The notes under the pieces: model-generated
Databases searched by the model: none
Seen by the model: only the letters and a program-made list of their open reading frames with translations
What the model was told of the DNA's origin: nothing
Made by a program: the position numbers and the translations under genes
Source: Verrucomicrobiota bacterium
Lineage (GTDB): Bacteria; Verrucomicrobiota; Verrucomicrobiia; Verrucomicrobiales; DEV007
NCBI GenBank assembly: GCA_024277195.1
Contig: JAJRVS010000139.1
Location: 1-64,000 of the forward strand
Direction of reading: 5' to 3'
DNA: 64,000 nt
Part shown: positions 8,362 through 16,974 of the stretch, in pieces
Numbering within the stretch: position 1 is the first letter of the stretch
Layout of the letters: each line of letters starts with the position of its first letter

Positions 8362-9675
8362 ATGGTGAACCATCGCTTAAAAAAAATCACAGCCGCCTTG
8401 ATCCTGATGATCTTTGCAGGCTGCGATGCACAACCGGATACCACCGAGACCAGCTGGCCAGCCCGACCGATAAAAGTGATAGTTCCTTTTGGTGAGGGCG
8501 GCGGTAGTGACATTTTTGCCCGCCAACTGATTCGGGCGATCGAAAGTGAAGGGCTGTTAAAACAGCCGATGGTGGTCATCAATGTCGGTGGGGCCGGCGG
8601 AACGATTGGCAGTCGCCGGGTGCGGGACGCACGCCCCGATGGTTATACGATGCTGATGTTGCACGAGGGAATTTTTACCGCACACTTTGCCGGACGCACT
8701 GCCTACAGCGCGGATGCTTTTGAGGCAGTCGCTGGAACCGGGCGGATGGGAATGGTCGTTGCGGTGGAAATAAATTCTCTGATAAAAAACCTCGGTCAAC
8801 TGATGCAGGAATCCGCCGCAAAACCGGAGAGCTTGCTTTTTGCCGCCAACATCGGAGCGCCTAGTCATTTCGGCGGATTGATGCTGGAAAAAACCACACC
8901 CGGCTCGGTTTTTCGTTTTGTCCAATATGGCGGTGGAGCGGATCGTTTCACCGCGATCTCGGGAGGACACGCAGATGTGAGTGTTTTTTCGGTGGAGGAA
9001 TACCTCCGCTATCGTGAAAGTGGTTTACGGGCGCTTGCGGTATTTTCATCGACACGGCTTGCTGGAATACCGAATATCCCGACGGCGAATGAGCAGGGCT
9101 TTGAGGTGCTAAATTCCGCCATGCACTTTTGGTGGATGCCCAAAGGAACCCCAACAGCCATCTGCGAGACGATGGCTGATGTCATTGGAAAAGCGATGCT
9201 TAGTTCGCAAATGCAAAAGGTCATGGCTGAAAGCTGGACCAAACCAGTGATGCTGCGAGGACAGCCATTGCAGGATGAGTTGAACCTACGCACAAAGAGT
9301 ATTGGCAGTGTTTCGCTGAGAAAAATCACCGTGCTACCCGATTTCCCATTCTGGATAGGGTGCATCATTGCTGTTCTCGCAGCGATTGTTTTACTCAAAA
9401 AAATGCGTTGCGCAAAAGCCGGGCTGAGCTCCCCTGCCGTGTTTAACCGCCTATCACTGATCTCATATTTTCTGCTAGTCGCTTACGTTTTGGTTCTGGC
9501 TATGAACTGGACGAGCTATGCAATGGCAACAGCGGTTTTTATTTTTATCAGCGGGAGTCTAATCGCTCCACGATGGAAATCAGTGATGCTGCCACTCGCA
9601 GCGATGGCTCTGGTCACGGGTTTTGGTTTGTTTTATTTGTTCACAAAAATCCTCGTGGTGGACTTGCCCGGGTGA
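8362..9675 (+). CDS. fused TctC-type binding lipoprotein and TctB-type membrane subunit
   Basis: Two parts of a tripartite tricarboxylate transporter in one polypeptide of 437 residues. Residues 1-21 are a lipoprotein signal (LIFAG then C21). Residues 30 to about 315 form a complete TctC-type solute-binding protein: WPARPIKVIVPFGEGGGSD, INVGGAGGTIGS, and a late PTANEQGFEV. From about 325 onward come hydrophobic segments (FWIGCIIAVLAAIVLL, a LISYFLLVAYVLVLAM block, AMATAVFIFISGSLI, MLPLAAMALVTGFGLFYLF) matching the four-helix TctB subunit. No separate tctB gene is nearby. The stop is 10 bp before the tctA start. If read correctly, the binding domain is tethered to the transporter. Confidence 0.82.
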   Translation: MVNHRLKKITAALILMIFAGCDAQPDTTETSWPARPIKVIVPFGEGGGSDIFARQLIRAIESEGLLKQPMVVINVGGAGGTIGSRRVRDARPDGYTMLMLHEGIFTAHFAGRTAYSADAFEAVAGTGRMGMVVAVEINSLIKNLGQLMQESAAKPESLLFAANIGAPSHFGGLMLEKTTPGSVFRFVQYGGGADRFTAISGGHADVSVFSVEEYLRYRESGLRALAVFSSTRLAGIPNIPTANEQGFEVLNSAMHFWWMPKGTPTAICETMADVIGKAMLSSQMQKVMAESWTKPVMLRGQPLQDELNLRTKSIGSVSLRKITVLPDFPFWIGCIIAVLAAIVLLKKMRCAKAGLSSPAVFNRLSLISYFLLVAYVLVLAMNWTSYAMATAVFIFISGSLIAPRWKSVMLPLAAMALVTGFGLFYLFTKILVVDLPG

Positions 9676-9685
9676 AAACATTGTT

Positions 9686-11155
9686 ATGTTTGTCCATACT
9701 ATAGAATATTTGTTTTCCCCTTGGACGTTGCTTCTTATTGCCTTAGGAACATGGCTAGGAATTGTGGTCGGCGCTATTCCGGGGCTGACGGGAGCAATGT
9801 TGATTGCGCTGAGTCTGCCACTGACTTTCGCAATGGAAGGGATGGATGCCATGGTGCTGCTGATCGCGATGTATGTCGGCTCGGTAAGCGGCGGACTGAT
9901 CACAGCGACCTTGTTGAAAATGCCCGGCACACCTGCCTCTATCATGACGACCCTGGACGGGTACCCAATGGCGGCGGGAGGGAATCCTGGCCGGGCATTG
10001 GGATTGGGAATCGCGGCGTCCGGTGTGGGCGGGATTATTTCCTGGTGTTTCCTAATCTCGGTAGCCGTTCCTTTGTCAGCGGTTGCTCACCAGCTCGGGC
10101 CGTATGATTTTTTCGCCCTTATTATGATGGCGATGGCACTGATCGCGTTGGTGAGTGATTCTGTGATAATGGGATTATTATCCGGCTTCTGCGGGATGCT
10201 ATGTGCGATGCCGGGCGCCTCACCTGCGACCGGTGAAATCCGGATGACGCTCGGTTTTGCACAAATGAATGACGGATTCAAATTACTGCCAGTCATGATC
10301 GGACTCTACGCGATGGGTGAAGTGATCATCATGTTGAAAACAGACAAAAAAAAGACCGCAAAGGTGAACATGGATCGCAAAGGGATGTTGATGTCGATCT
10401 CTGATTGGAAACGACACGGGGTGAATCTGTTGCGCTCCTCTTTGATTGGCACCTGGATTGGTGCGCTGCCGGGGATCGGCGCTAATGTCGGATCAGTGGC
10501 CGCTTATACCGTGGCTAAGAAATACTCCCAGAACCCGCAGGATTTCGGTAAGGGCAGCGAAGAAGGGATCATTGCATCCGAGTCGGCTAACAACGCAACC
10601 GTGGGCGGCGCTCTGATTCCTTTGTTGGCAATGGGCGTTCCTGGAAGTGTGATCGATGCCATTCTGCTGGGGGCGATGGTGATTCACGGTCTGCAACCGG
10701 GGCCGCTCTTAATGACGCAAAACCCGCAGGCCGTCTGGTCGCTGGCCGGAGCCCTGTTGCTAGCCAATTTATTGATGACAGGGCTGATGGCGATGAGCGT
10801 TGGTTGGCTGTCGAAGCTGGCGAAAGTGCCGCGACATTACCTGATCCCGGCGATCATGGTTTTTTGTGTGATCGGATCTTATGGGCTGGCCAATCGCATG
10901 TTCGACGTTTGGGTAATGCTGGCCTTCGCTTTGATCGGACTGTTTATGCGGCGGATAAAATTCCCTCTCGCCCCATTTATCATGGGTTTTGTCTTGTGGC
11001 CAATTGCGGAGGAGAAACTCGGAGCGGGACTGATGACTTACGGCGGAAGTTTATCGCCGCTGTTTACTCATCCCGTTTCCTGCACGATGATGATTCTTTC
11101 TTTTCTCATGGTGCTGATTCCTGTTTGGAAGAAATTAAAACCCCGGAAAATTTGA
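9686..11155 (+). CDS. TctA-type large membrane subunit of a tripartite tricarboxylate transporter
   Basis: About 489 residues with many membrane helices. Family motifs are seen near the start (VGAIPGLTGAMLIALSLPLTF, MYVGSVSGGLITATLLKMPGTP) and in the middle (GALPGIGANVGSVAAY, SANNATVGGALIPLLAMGVPGS). It carries out ion-driven uptake of an organic anion delivered by the binding protein. The start chosen is ATG 9686, after the stop of the fused tctCB gene, because an earlier ATG at 9623 would add a non-homologous tail overlapping that gene. The stop overlaps the sulfatase start (TGATG), which suggests translational coupling. Confidence 0.93.
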   Translation: MFVHTIEYLFSPWTLLLIALGTWLGIVVGAIPGLTGAMLIALSLPLTFAMEGMDAMVLLIAMYVGSVSGGLITATLLKMPGTPASIMTTLDGYPMAAGGNPGRALGLGIAASGVGGIISWCFLISVAVPLSAVAHQLGPYDFFALIMMAMALIALVSDSVIMGLLSGFCGMLCAMPGASPATGEIRMTLGFAQMNDGFKLLPVMIGLYAMGEVIIMLKTDKKKTAKVNMDRKGMLMSISDWKRHGVNLLRSSLIGTWIGALPGIGANVGSVAAYTVAKKYSQNPQDFGKGSEEGIIASESANNATVGGALIPLLAMGVPGSVIDAILLGAMVIHGLQPGPLLMTQNPQAVWSLAGALLLANLLMTGLMAMSVGWLSKLAKVPRHYLIPAIMVFCVIGSYGLANRMFDVWVMLAFALIGLFMRRIKFPLAPFIMGFVLWPIAEEKLGAGLMTYGGSLSPLFTHPVSCTMMILSFLMVLIPVWKKLKPRKI

Positions 11156-12561
11156 TGAAAAACCGACGCCCAAATATATTGTGGTACTGCACCGATCAAC
11201 AGCGTTTTGATACCATCGCAGCCCTCGGCAATGAGTATGTCCAGACGGCGACTCTGGATGCCCTGGTTGAAACCGGGGTGAGTTTTACCCATACCTATTG
11301 CCAAAGCCCGATTTGCACTCCGAGCCGCTCCAGTTTCATGACGGGACTCTATCCCACCCGAGTTCACAATACGCGCAACGGCAACGACACCCTCGACAAT
11401 CATCCACCGCTGATTTCACGCCTGATCGCCGATGCCGGATACGATTGCGGAATGGTCGGGAAATTTCATTTACTCAGTTCCGGCAATCGAACGGAGCCAC
11501 GCCTTGATGATGGTTTTTCGTTTTGGAAATTCAGTCATGCTCCACGAGATGATTGGCAGCAAGGGCATGACTACGCCGATTGGGTGCGTGAGCAAGGAGG
11601 TGATTTGGATAAAATGCGGAAAAGCGAAGACCAGGTGTCGCCCCATTTGCATCAAACCCATTGGGCAACGAATCGAGCGATTGAGTTTATTGATCAGCAA
11701 CGGAATCCCGACCAACCATGGATGGTGAACATCAACGTCTATGATCCTCACCCACCCTTTGTTCCGCCAAAAGAATACGCACAGCGTTTCAATCCCAACG
11801 ACATGCCGGGACCGTATTTCCGTGACAGCGATCTCGCCCAACAAGCGAAGCTGGCGGATTGTGATTTTCAGGGGGACGTGCAAACACCCGATGGTCACCA
11901 AGCAAAAAAATGCCAGGCACTCTATTACGCGATGATCGCCCAGATCGACGATCAGTTTGCCCGACTGCTCGCGCATCTCGATGAGACCGGACAGCGCAAA
12001 GACACGGTGATCATTTTCACTTCCGACCACGGTGAGACGCTGGGTGATCATGGTTTGATGCAAAAAGGCTGCCGCTTTTACGAAGGGCTGGTGCGAGTCC
12101 CCTTGATTATTTCATGGCCGGGGCATTTTCAGCAAAACCTCAGAGCTGACGGTCTGGTGGAACTGCTCGACATGTCCGCCACCCTGCTCGACATAGCCGG
12201 AGTGGAGCTGCCTGACTATTTTCAAGGCCAATCTCTGTTGCCGATTTTGAAAGGCCAGACTAAAGCTGGAAAGTTCAGAGAAGCCGTGCGAAGCGAATAC
12301 TTCGACGCCCTCGACCCGCAGTTCACCGGCGGCAGCGGGACCTTCGCCACCATGTATCGGGATTCGCGGTATAAGTTAGTGATCTATCACAACAAAGAGC
12401 TAGGGGAGTTGTATGATCTCAAGAAGGACCCGTGGGAATTCAATGACCTCTGGGACGATCCACAATCACAGCAGGTGAAAAATGAACTGATCTACAAGAG
12501 TTTCAATCATCACGTAGTGAACACCACCGACATGGGATCCGAGCGAATTGCTCCGATGTGA
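11155..12561 (+). CDS. type I sulfatase, predicted cytoplasmic
   Basis: 468 residues of the alkaline-phosphatase-like sulfatase family, which hydrolyses sulfate esters with a formylglycine residue made from Cys or Ser. Seen are the N-terminal metal site PNILWYCTDQQRFDT, the activation motif C54-T-P-S-R-S-S with TGLYPTR, VNINVYDPHPPFVPP, FTSDHGETLGDHGL and ELYDLKKDPWEFNDLWD. No signal peptide precedes PNILW, unlike most exported sulfatases. Its start overlaps the tctA stop, so it probably acts on what the transporter imports. The substrate class (choline sulfate-like, aryl or another small sulfate ester) cannot be fixed from sequence. Confidence 0.92.
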   Translation: MKNRRPNILWYCTDQQRFDTIAALGNEYVQTATLDALVETGVSFTHTYCQSPICTPSRSSFMTGLYPTRVHNTRNGNDTLDNHPPLISRLIADAGYDCGMVGKFHLLSSGNRTEPRLDDGFSFWKFSHAPRDDWQQGHDYADWVREQGGDLDKMRKSEDQVSPHLHQTHWATNRAIEFIDQQRNPDQPWMVNINVYDPHPPFVPPKEYAQRFNPNDMPGPYFRDSDLAQQAKLADCDFQGDVQTPDGHQAKKCQALYYAMIAQIDDQFARLLAHLDETGQRKDTVIIFTSDHGETLGDHGLMQKGCRFYEGLVRVPLIISWPGHFQQNLRADGLVELLDMSATLLDIAGVELPDYFQGQSLLPILKGQTKAGKFREAVRSEYFDALDPQFTGGSGTFATMYRDSRYKLVIYHNKELGELYDLKKDPWEFNDLWDDPQSQQVKNELIYKSFNHHVVNTTDMGSERIAPM

Positions 12562-12797
12562 TGCGAAAATTCATCTTGCCATCGGACTACTGCTAGCAGT
12601 TCGCTTTTACACCTCACCTGCCCATACGGTGCCCGAAGAGGGTGGTGTTCAACATGAAACACTACAGCCTTTTTTTTGACGGCAGTTATAGATCAATTAA
12701 TCCTTCAGGTTCGGAGTGCTCCTAGGTTCGTCACCATACCCAAATAGGGTTCTTGGTCATTTAGTAGCGACGCAAAGTTTTGACTAATAGTTGCCAC

Positions 12798-13346
12798 TTA
12801 TTCCTTATCCATTTCAGCTTTACCCTTCTGCATTTCCTTATCAGCTTCCTCTAACCCCCTTCGTCTGATAAAGTTTAGCGCATCATTAAATAGTGTGAGT
12901 TTTCCCGACGGCACATACTGCTTTCCATCATATTCTATTACTCTAAGAATATGACTATTGAAGTATACGGCAGATCCACCAGAGGAATACTCAAACTGTT
13001 TAAGATCGTCTTCGTATAGAAATAAAAAATATTGATCACCTTGTTTCAAATGAAGCCGCGCAGTGGAATGAAATTTGGAGATAAAATCAATACTTTTGGA
13101 ATTAATTATATTTTCCACTTCAAACAAACCGTCGCTATTTATCTTAATCAAACCCACATACGAAGCCCCCTCGCACAAATTTGATAAATAATAATCTGAT
13201 TCAGAATAAAAATTCGGCTCCGGCGGAACTATATTTTTTTCTACAGCGCTTTTCTTCTCATCTTTTGAACAACCTATCGAAGCCAGAAACATGCCAAGAG
13301 CTAGCAATGGCAGTATCCGTTTTAATGCTGAGAATTTAACCGTCAT
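12798..13346 (-). CDS. hypothetical lipoprotein
   Basis: 182 residues, function not recognised. The N-terminus MTVKFSALKRILPLLALGMF ends in a lipobox LASIGC, so the mature protein should be lipid-anchored at a membrane. The body is soluble-looking, with short beta-rich stretches. The tail (ADKEMQKGKAEMDKE) is charged and helical. It precedes three hydrolase genes on the same strand, but whether it belongs with them is unknown. Confidence 0.7.
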   Translation of the reverse strand: MTVKFSALKRILPLLALGMFLASIGCSKDEKKSAVEKNIVPPEPNFYSESDYYLSNLCEGASYVGLIKINSDGLFEVENIINSKSIDFISKFHSTARLHLKQGDQYFLFLYEDDLKQFEYSSGGSAVYFNSHILRVIEYDGKQYVPSGKLTLFNDALNFIRRRGLEEADKEMQKGKAEMDKE

Positions 13347-13403
13347 CCCACGCCCTTCATTCTGACCTCACCAGCGCGGATGTATCGAGCGCCTTATTCC
13401 GCT

Positions 13404-14231
13404 TTATCGATTTGCCACGATGAATTCTACGGCTCGCTTTATATGCTCTGGCAATAACGTGAAATGGTGTCCTTTCGATTTTTCAGTCCCCTCTTTCACA
13501 ACCGTCACACTCATTTTACCCCCCAGTTTTTCGTAACGTTTTTGCAGCACGTAAGTATTTTCATCAGGAGGAACCACTCGATCATTTTCGGAAACAATAT
13601 TCATCAGGGGAACTCCCTGTTTTGCAATGGGAGCAAGCACATCAATCGGGTTCTCTTTAAATTCCAGAGCCTGCTGCTCCGTCATCTGATATTGCTCGAG
13701 CAAATTCTTCCAAGTAACTGCACTTCCTACTCCCTTACCTCTCCCCCCAGGCCAACTCTTAAAATCACACACCGGCGTATCTGCGTAGATACACGTGACA
13801 CGCTGCGGATGCCTCGACGTCCAACGATAAGCAAATAACCCGCCACGGCTGATTGCCTCTATTGCCATACGCTTTGCCAGACCTCGCTCACCTGTCATGT
13901 GATCATAAAATTTATCCCAATGTTCCATGGCAGTGGGACTGCCCAACATCCCCGCAGTATTGATATGGGCGATGTGGAATCCCCGCTTCAATAACTCGAT
14001 ATCGATTTCGGAGTGAAACCCTGGAAACCTTGCTCGCCACACCCATGGTTTCCCTTCCGCAGGCGTCTTGGGTGCCACCAAAAAACAGGCCTGTGAACCG
14101 AGTTTGAAATCGATACGCTGGTATCCTTTCCACACGGAAACTTTGTCTTCTGCATCGGCTGCTCTCGCATAGCCCTGCGTCAGAATTACTGTAAAAATAA
14201 ATGCTACTACGGTGTTTTGAAATAGGTTCAT
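13404..14231 (-). CDS. exported alpha/beta hydrolase
   Basis: 275 residues with a signal peptide (NTVVAFIFTVILTQGYARAA). The fold is alpha/beta hydrolase. The nucleophile elbow is AISRGG, a variant of GxSxG, followed by LFAYRW. The later acid is in SENDRVVPPDENT and the catalytic His in KGHHFTLLPEH. The layout recalls polysaccharide-associated esterases and peptidases that use this elbow. It lies 6 bp downstream of the next esterase gene in the transcription direction, so the two are probably co-transcribed. The substrate is unknown. Confidence 0.78.
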   Translation of the reverse strand: MNLFQNTVVAFIFTVILTQGYARAADAEDKVSVWKGYQRIDFKLGSQACFLVAPKTPAEGKPWVWRARFPGFHSEIDIELLKRGFHIAHINTAGMLGSPTAMEHWDKFYDHMTGERGLAKRMAIEAISRGGLFAYRWTSRHPQRVTCIYADTPVCDFKSWPGGRGKGVGSAVTWKNLLEQYQMTEQQALEFKENPIDVLAPIAKQGVPLMNIVSENDRVVPPDENTYVLQKRYEKLGGKMSVTVVKEGTEKSKGHHFTLLPEHIKRAVEFIVANR

Positions 14232-14237
14232 AGGTTT

Positions 14238-15335
14238 TTATCGAAAAAGTTTAGGTGCAAAATTTGCGAGGTAACCACGCCAGACCGGCCAGCTGTGTTT
14301 GCCTTCTGTCACAATAAATTCGTGCTCGATTCCGTTTTTCTTTAGGGCACTGATAAACTCCTTATTCTCCCCCAACAGGAAATCGTCTTTACCGCAGGCG
14401 ATCCACAGTAACTTCAATTGCTTGTTTGTTTTAGCAGAATCCTCCAAGACTACTTTCACCGCATTCTGCTCTGGCACCGCAGCACTGAAAGCCCCCACCC
14501 AGGCAAAACTGTCCAACTCATTCAAACCAATCGTCAGTGAGTGTAATCCCCCCATCGACAATCCAACGATAGCTCGATTTTCACGACCTGACTTCACTCG
14601 ATAAAGTTTCTCCACCATCGGCAATGCGGCTTCCATCAGATCGCGCCGAAGCTCTTCAGTGTTCGCCGGATCCCGCCCGTTGCCATAAGATTCCGGAATC
14701 GGATGACCGTCCGCCATCAGCACAATCATCGGTTTTGCTTTGCCGGAGGCGATGAGATTATCGAGAATCCAATGCGCTTTCCCATAACCAAACCAAGAAG
14801 CAAAGCTATCGCTGTGTCCGTGTTGAAGAACGAGTAAAGGATAATCCTGCTTGCTCGTTTCGTATCCTGGAGGTGTGTAAACCTGCATTTCTCGCAAACG
14901 ATTGATCGGCTTGGAATGGTATGCGTGATAGTGAACCGTTCCGTGAGGGACGTCCTTAAAGTCATAGGACGCGTTGCCAGGAATATACAAGATACTGGTT
15001 TTTGGAGAGCGTCCCGGCTTGAGATTCATGTTGCCGGGATCGATCATACCCACGCCATCGATATTAAAACTGTAGCCGTAAAGACCTGGTCCAACTGACT
15101 CTAGAGTCACACTCCAGATACCGTCATCGCCGCGCACCAAGATGTGTTTTCCTGCTTCGCCGGTAACCATCACATTTTTCGCTTTCGATGCCTTAATCCG
15201 AAAGGTAACCTTTCCGTCAGCATGAATCGTCGGAGATGTGACGGGGCCGGGTTTCTTTTTCTGAGCCTCAAGCGAAACGAAAGAGAGCGCCAGAATGGTA
15301 AATGAAAGAAAAAACAAGTGGAGAAATTTATTCAT
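14238..15335 (-). CDS. exported esterase of the feruloyl-esterase-like (CE1) group
   Basis: 365 residues from the ATG at 15335, chosen because a signal peptide (MNKFLHLFFLSFTILALSFV) begins there. The frame is open further upstream without a plausible start. Residues about 35-115 form an immunoglobulin-like or CBM48-like module (VTFRIKASKAKNVMVTGE, DGVGMIDPGNMNLKPG). The catalytic domain follows: QVYTPPGYE, LLVLQHGHSDS, nucleophile IVGLSMGGLHSL, acid in ACGKDDFLL, His in EGKHSWPVWR. This module pairing is usual in exported enzymes that release acyl groups from plant or algal polysaccharide. The actual substrate is inferred only. Confidence 0.87.
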   Translation of the reverse strand: MNKFLHLFFLSFTILALSFVSLEAQKKKPGPVTSPTIHADGKVTFRIKASKAKNVMVTGEAGKHILVRGDDGIWSVTLESVGPGLYGYSFNIDGVGMIDPGNMNLKPGRSPKTSILYIPGNASYDFKDVPHGTVHYHAYHSKPINRLREMQVYTPPGYETSKQDYPLLVLQHGHSDSFASWFGYGKAHWILDNLIASGKAKPMIVLMADGHPIPESYGNGRDPANTEELRRDLMEAALPMVEKLYRVKSGRENRAIVGLSMGGLHSLTIGLNELDSFAWVGAFSAAVPEQNAVKVVLEDSAKTNKQLKLLWIACGKDDFLLGENKEFISALKKNGIEHEFIVTEGKHSWPVWRGYLANFAPKLFR

Positions 15336-15589
15336 AATATAACATTTCTTAGGGGCGCGGCAGTTAATTGATACCCCGAAATGCGCAGGATTTTTGTTTT
15401 CCATTAAGGCGAAGTTTTTGATTAGCGAGCTATTTGAAAAAATTTGAACGCAGATGGAGATCAAAAAAACACGTCGGTTGGGGTGTTTTATTTTTACCGT
15501 GACCCTTGAATTGTGTATTCGCAAAACCGTAATCAATCAAGCCTGAAATCATATATGAAAATCGTAGAAGGTATTGTTTGTCAAACCGC

Positions 15590-16825
15590 CTACATCCCGA
15601 ATTGCTTTGCTAACCATGGCACCGCGCGTTTCGGGCGGAAACAATGCTCGGCCACTTCCACGTTGGCGTATTCCAGATACTCTTCTCCGCTCAAGCCTTC
15701 AGGGAGAGGCTTGAAATCATGGATGCGGGCCTTCGGGTCGATGTATTTGGTGTATTGATAGACTTTCATCTTTTTCTCCACGCCATTGAGCCGGAAAGCT
15801 GCGCGAACTTTTTCCAGTTGGTTGGCCCGTCCGCCTTCGGTGAAAAGAAGGGGCCTCGGCGCAATGGATGCCTGCCAGTCAGTGGCGTCGAACCACTGAA
15901 ACATTCCCGGAATCAGATGATGCGCCGGCGGCACGTTCCCGTTGGTAGCGATGGATCGCTCAATCCAGTTACAGCAGAAATCATTGTGAATGACGGCTTT
16001 GATCAGCTCCGGATACAGCACGCCGATAATGTCGGTCGGCTCCGATCCCAGTGAATGGCCACAGACGGCAATCCGTTTTTTATCGACGAGCCTCTGCTTG
16101 CTGACCCACTCCAGAATGTGTGCTTTTTGAAATGCCGAAATACTGAGGTAACTCCGCCCCATCATCATCGCGTTCATGGCGACACTGGACCGTCCGAGAA
16201 TCGGACTGTCGGTGTCGTTGGTTGCGGGGTTGGCGATGGCTACGGCGACCATCCCTCTTTTGGCAAAATGAAGCGCCATGCGGTTGTCTTCCGTTTTCCA
16301 CTTGGGGGTTCGTTTCGCCTTGAGTCTGGCCTTGGGGAAAATCTCTGGTAAACCGACGAGACTTTCCAGACTTCCCGTAGATCCCGGAAAACACAGAACC
16401 GCCGGGGCAGGAGAGCTCTTTATAACTTTGTCGGGAACAACCATCATGAACGGAACCACGCTGCCCGGTTCGGGATAGGCCTCCCATTTCTGAATTTGGT
16501 ATCCGTCTTTTTTACGAAGCCAGAGACGTTTCGGAGCAGGCTGTTCCAGAACCTCGGGGAAAGCCATTAGCTCCAGGAGTTTTTCCCGCAGAGCCGTTTG
16601 CCAGGCGGGGAAATCGGCGGCTTTCATTTTCGGATCAAAAGCCAGCTTCGGCGGGTTGTTTTTCAGCGAATATTGCAGAAACCCGGCGGTATCCTGAAAG
16701 CGCCCGTCCGCTCGTTTACTGATAAATTGTTTCCTTTTCGGTGGAACCGCCGCCGCCGATGCTCCCGCAGCAGGCTTTGATTTTTCAGCAACAGCCGATC
16801 CAGAAATTACAGCCGTTGACCCCAC
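15590..16825 (-). CDS. Tat-exported alpha/beta hydrolase, start unresolved
   Basis: The visible part from GTG 16825 is 411 residues of an alpha/beta hydrolase with VLCFPGSTGS, nucleophile CGHSLGSE, acid near APRPLLFTEGG and His in KARIHDFKP. It resembles dienelactone-hydrolase or acetyl-xylan-esterase-like enzymes. The frame continues upstream of this GTG as LPRRDFFLSALAV, a twin-arginine signal. No ATG, GTG or TTG occurs between that and the upstream stop. An ATG at 16908 opens another frame, so there is either a frameshift (an A7 tract lies at 16841-16847) or a non-standard start. The true 5' end is probably near 16890-16908. Confidence 0.8.
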   Translation of the reverse strand: MGSTAVISGSAVAEKSKPAAGASAAAVPPKRKQFISKRADGRFQDTAGFLQYSLKNNPPKLAFDPKMKAADFPAWQTALREKLLELMAFPEVLEQPAPKRLWLRKKDGYQIQKWEAYPEPGSVVPFMMVVPDKVIKSSPAPAVLCFPGSTGSLESLVGLPEIFPKARLKAKRTPKWKTEDNRMALHFAKRGMVAVAIANPATNDTDSPILGRSSVAMNAMMMGRSYLSISAFQKAHILEWVSKQRLVDKKRIAVCGHSLGSEPTDIIGVLYPELIKAVIHNDFCCNWIERSIATNGNVPPAHHLIPGMFQWFDATDWQASIAPRPLLFTEGGRANQLEKVRAAFRLNGVEKKMKVYQYTKYIDPKARIHDFKPLPEGLSGEEYLEYANVEVAEHCFRPKRAVPWLAKQFGM

Positions 16826-16974
16826 AGCAAGCGCCGAAAGAAAAAAATCACGCCGGGGAAGCGATGGAAATGGCGCAGGGTCCTGTTGAATGGAAAAGGG
16901 AGCTTCATATCTTTGTGTTCACCTAAATCGAAGCCGAAAGAATTTCAAGAAATAGCGGATTTTACTTCAGCTCG

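Noticed and set aside
10804-11154. 5' extension of the sulfatase frame
   Set aside because: This stretch overlaps tctA in another frame. The sulfatase domain begins at MKNRRPN (11155).
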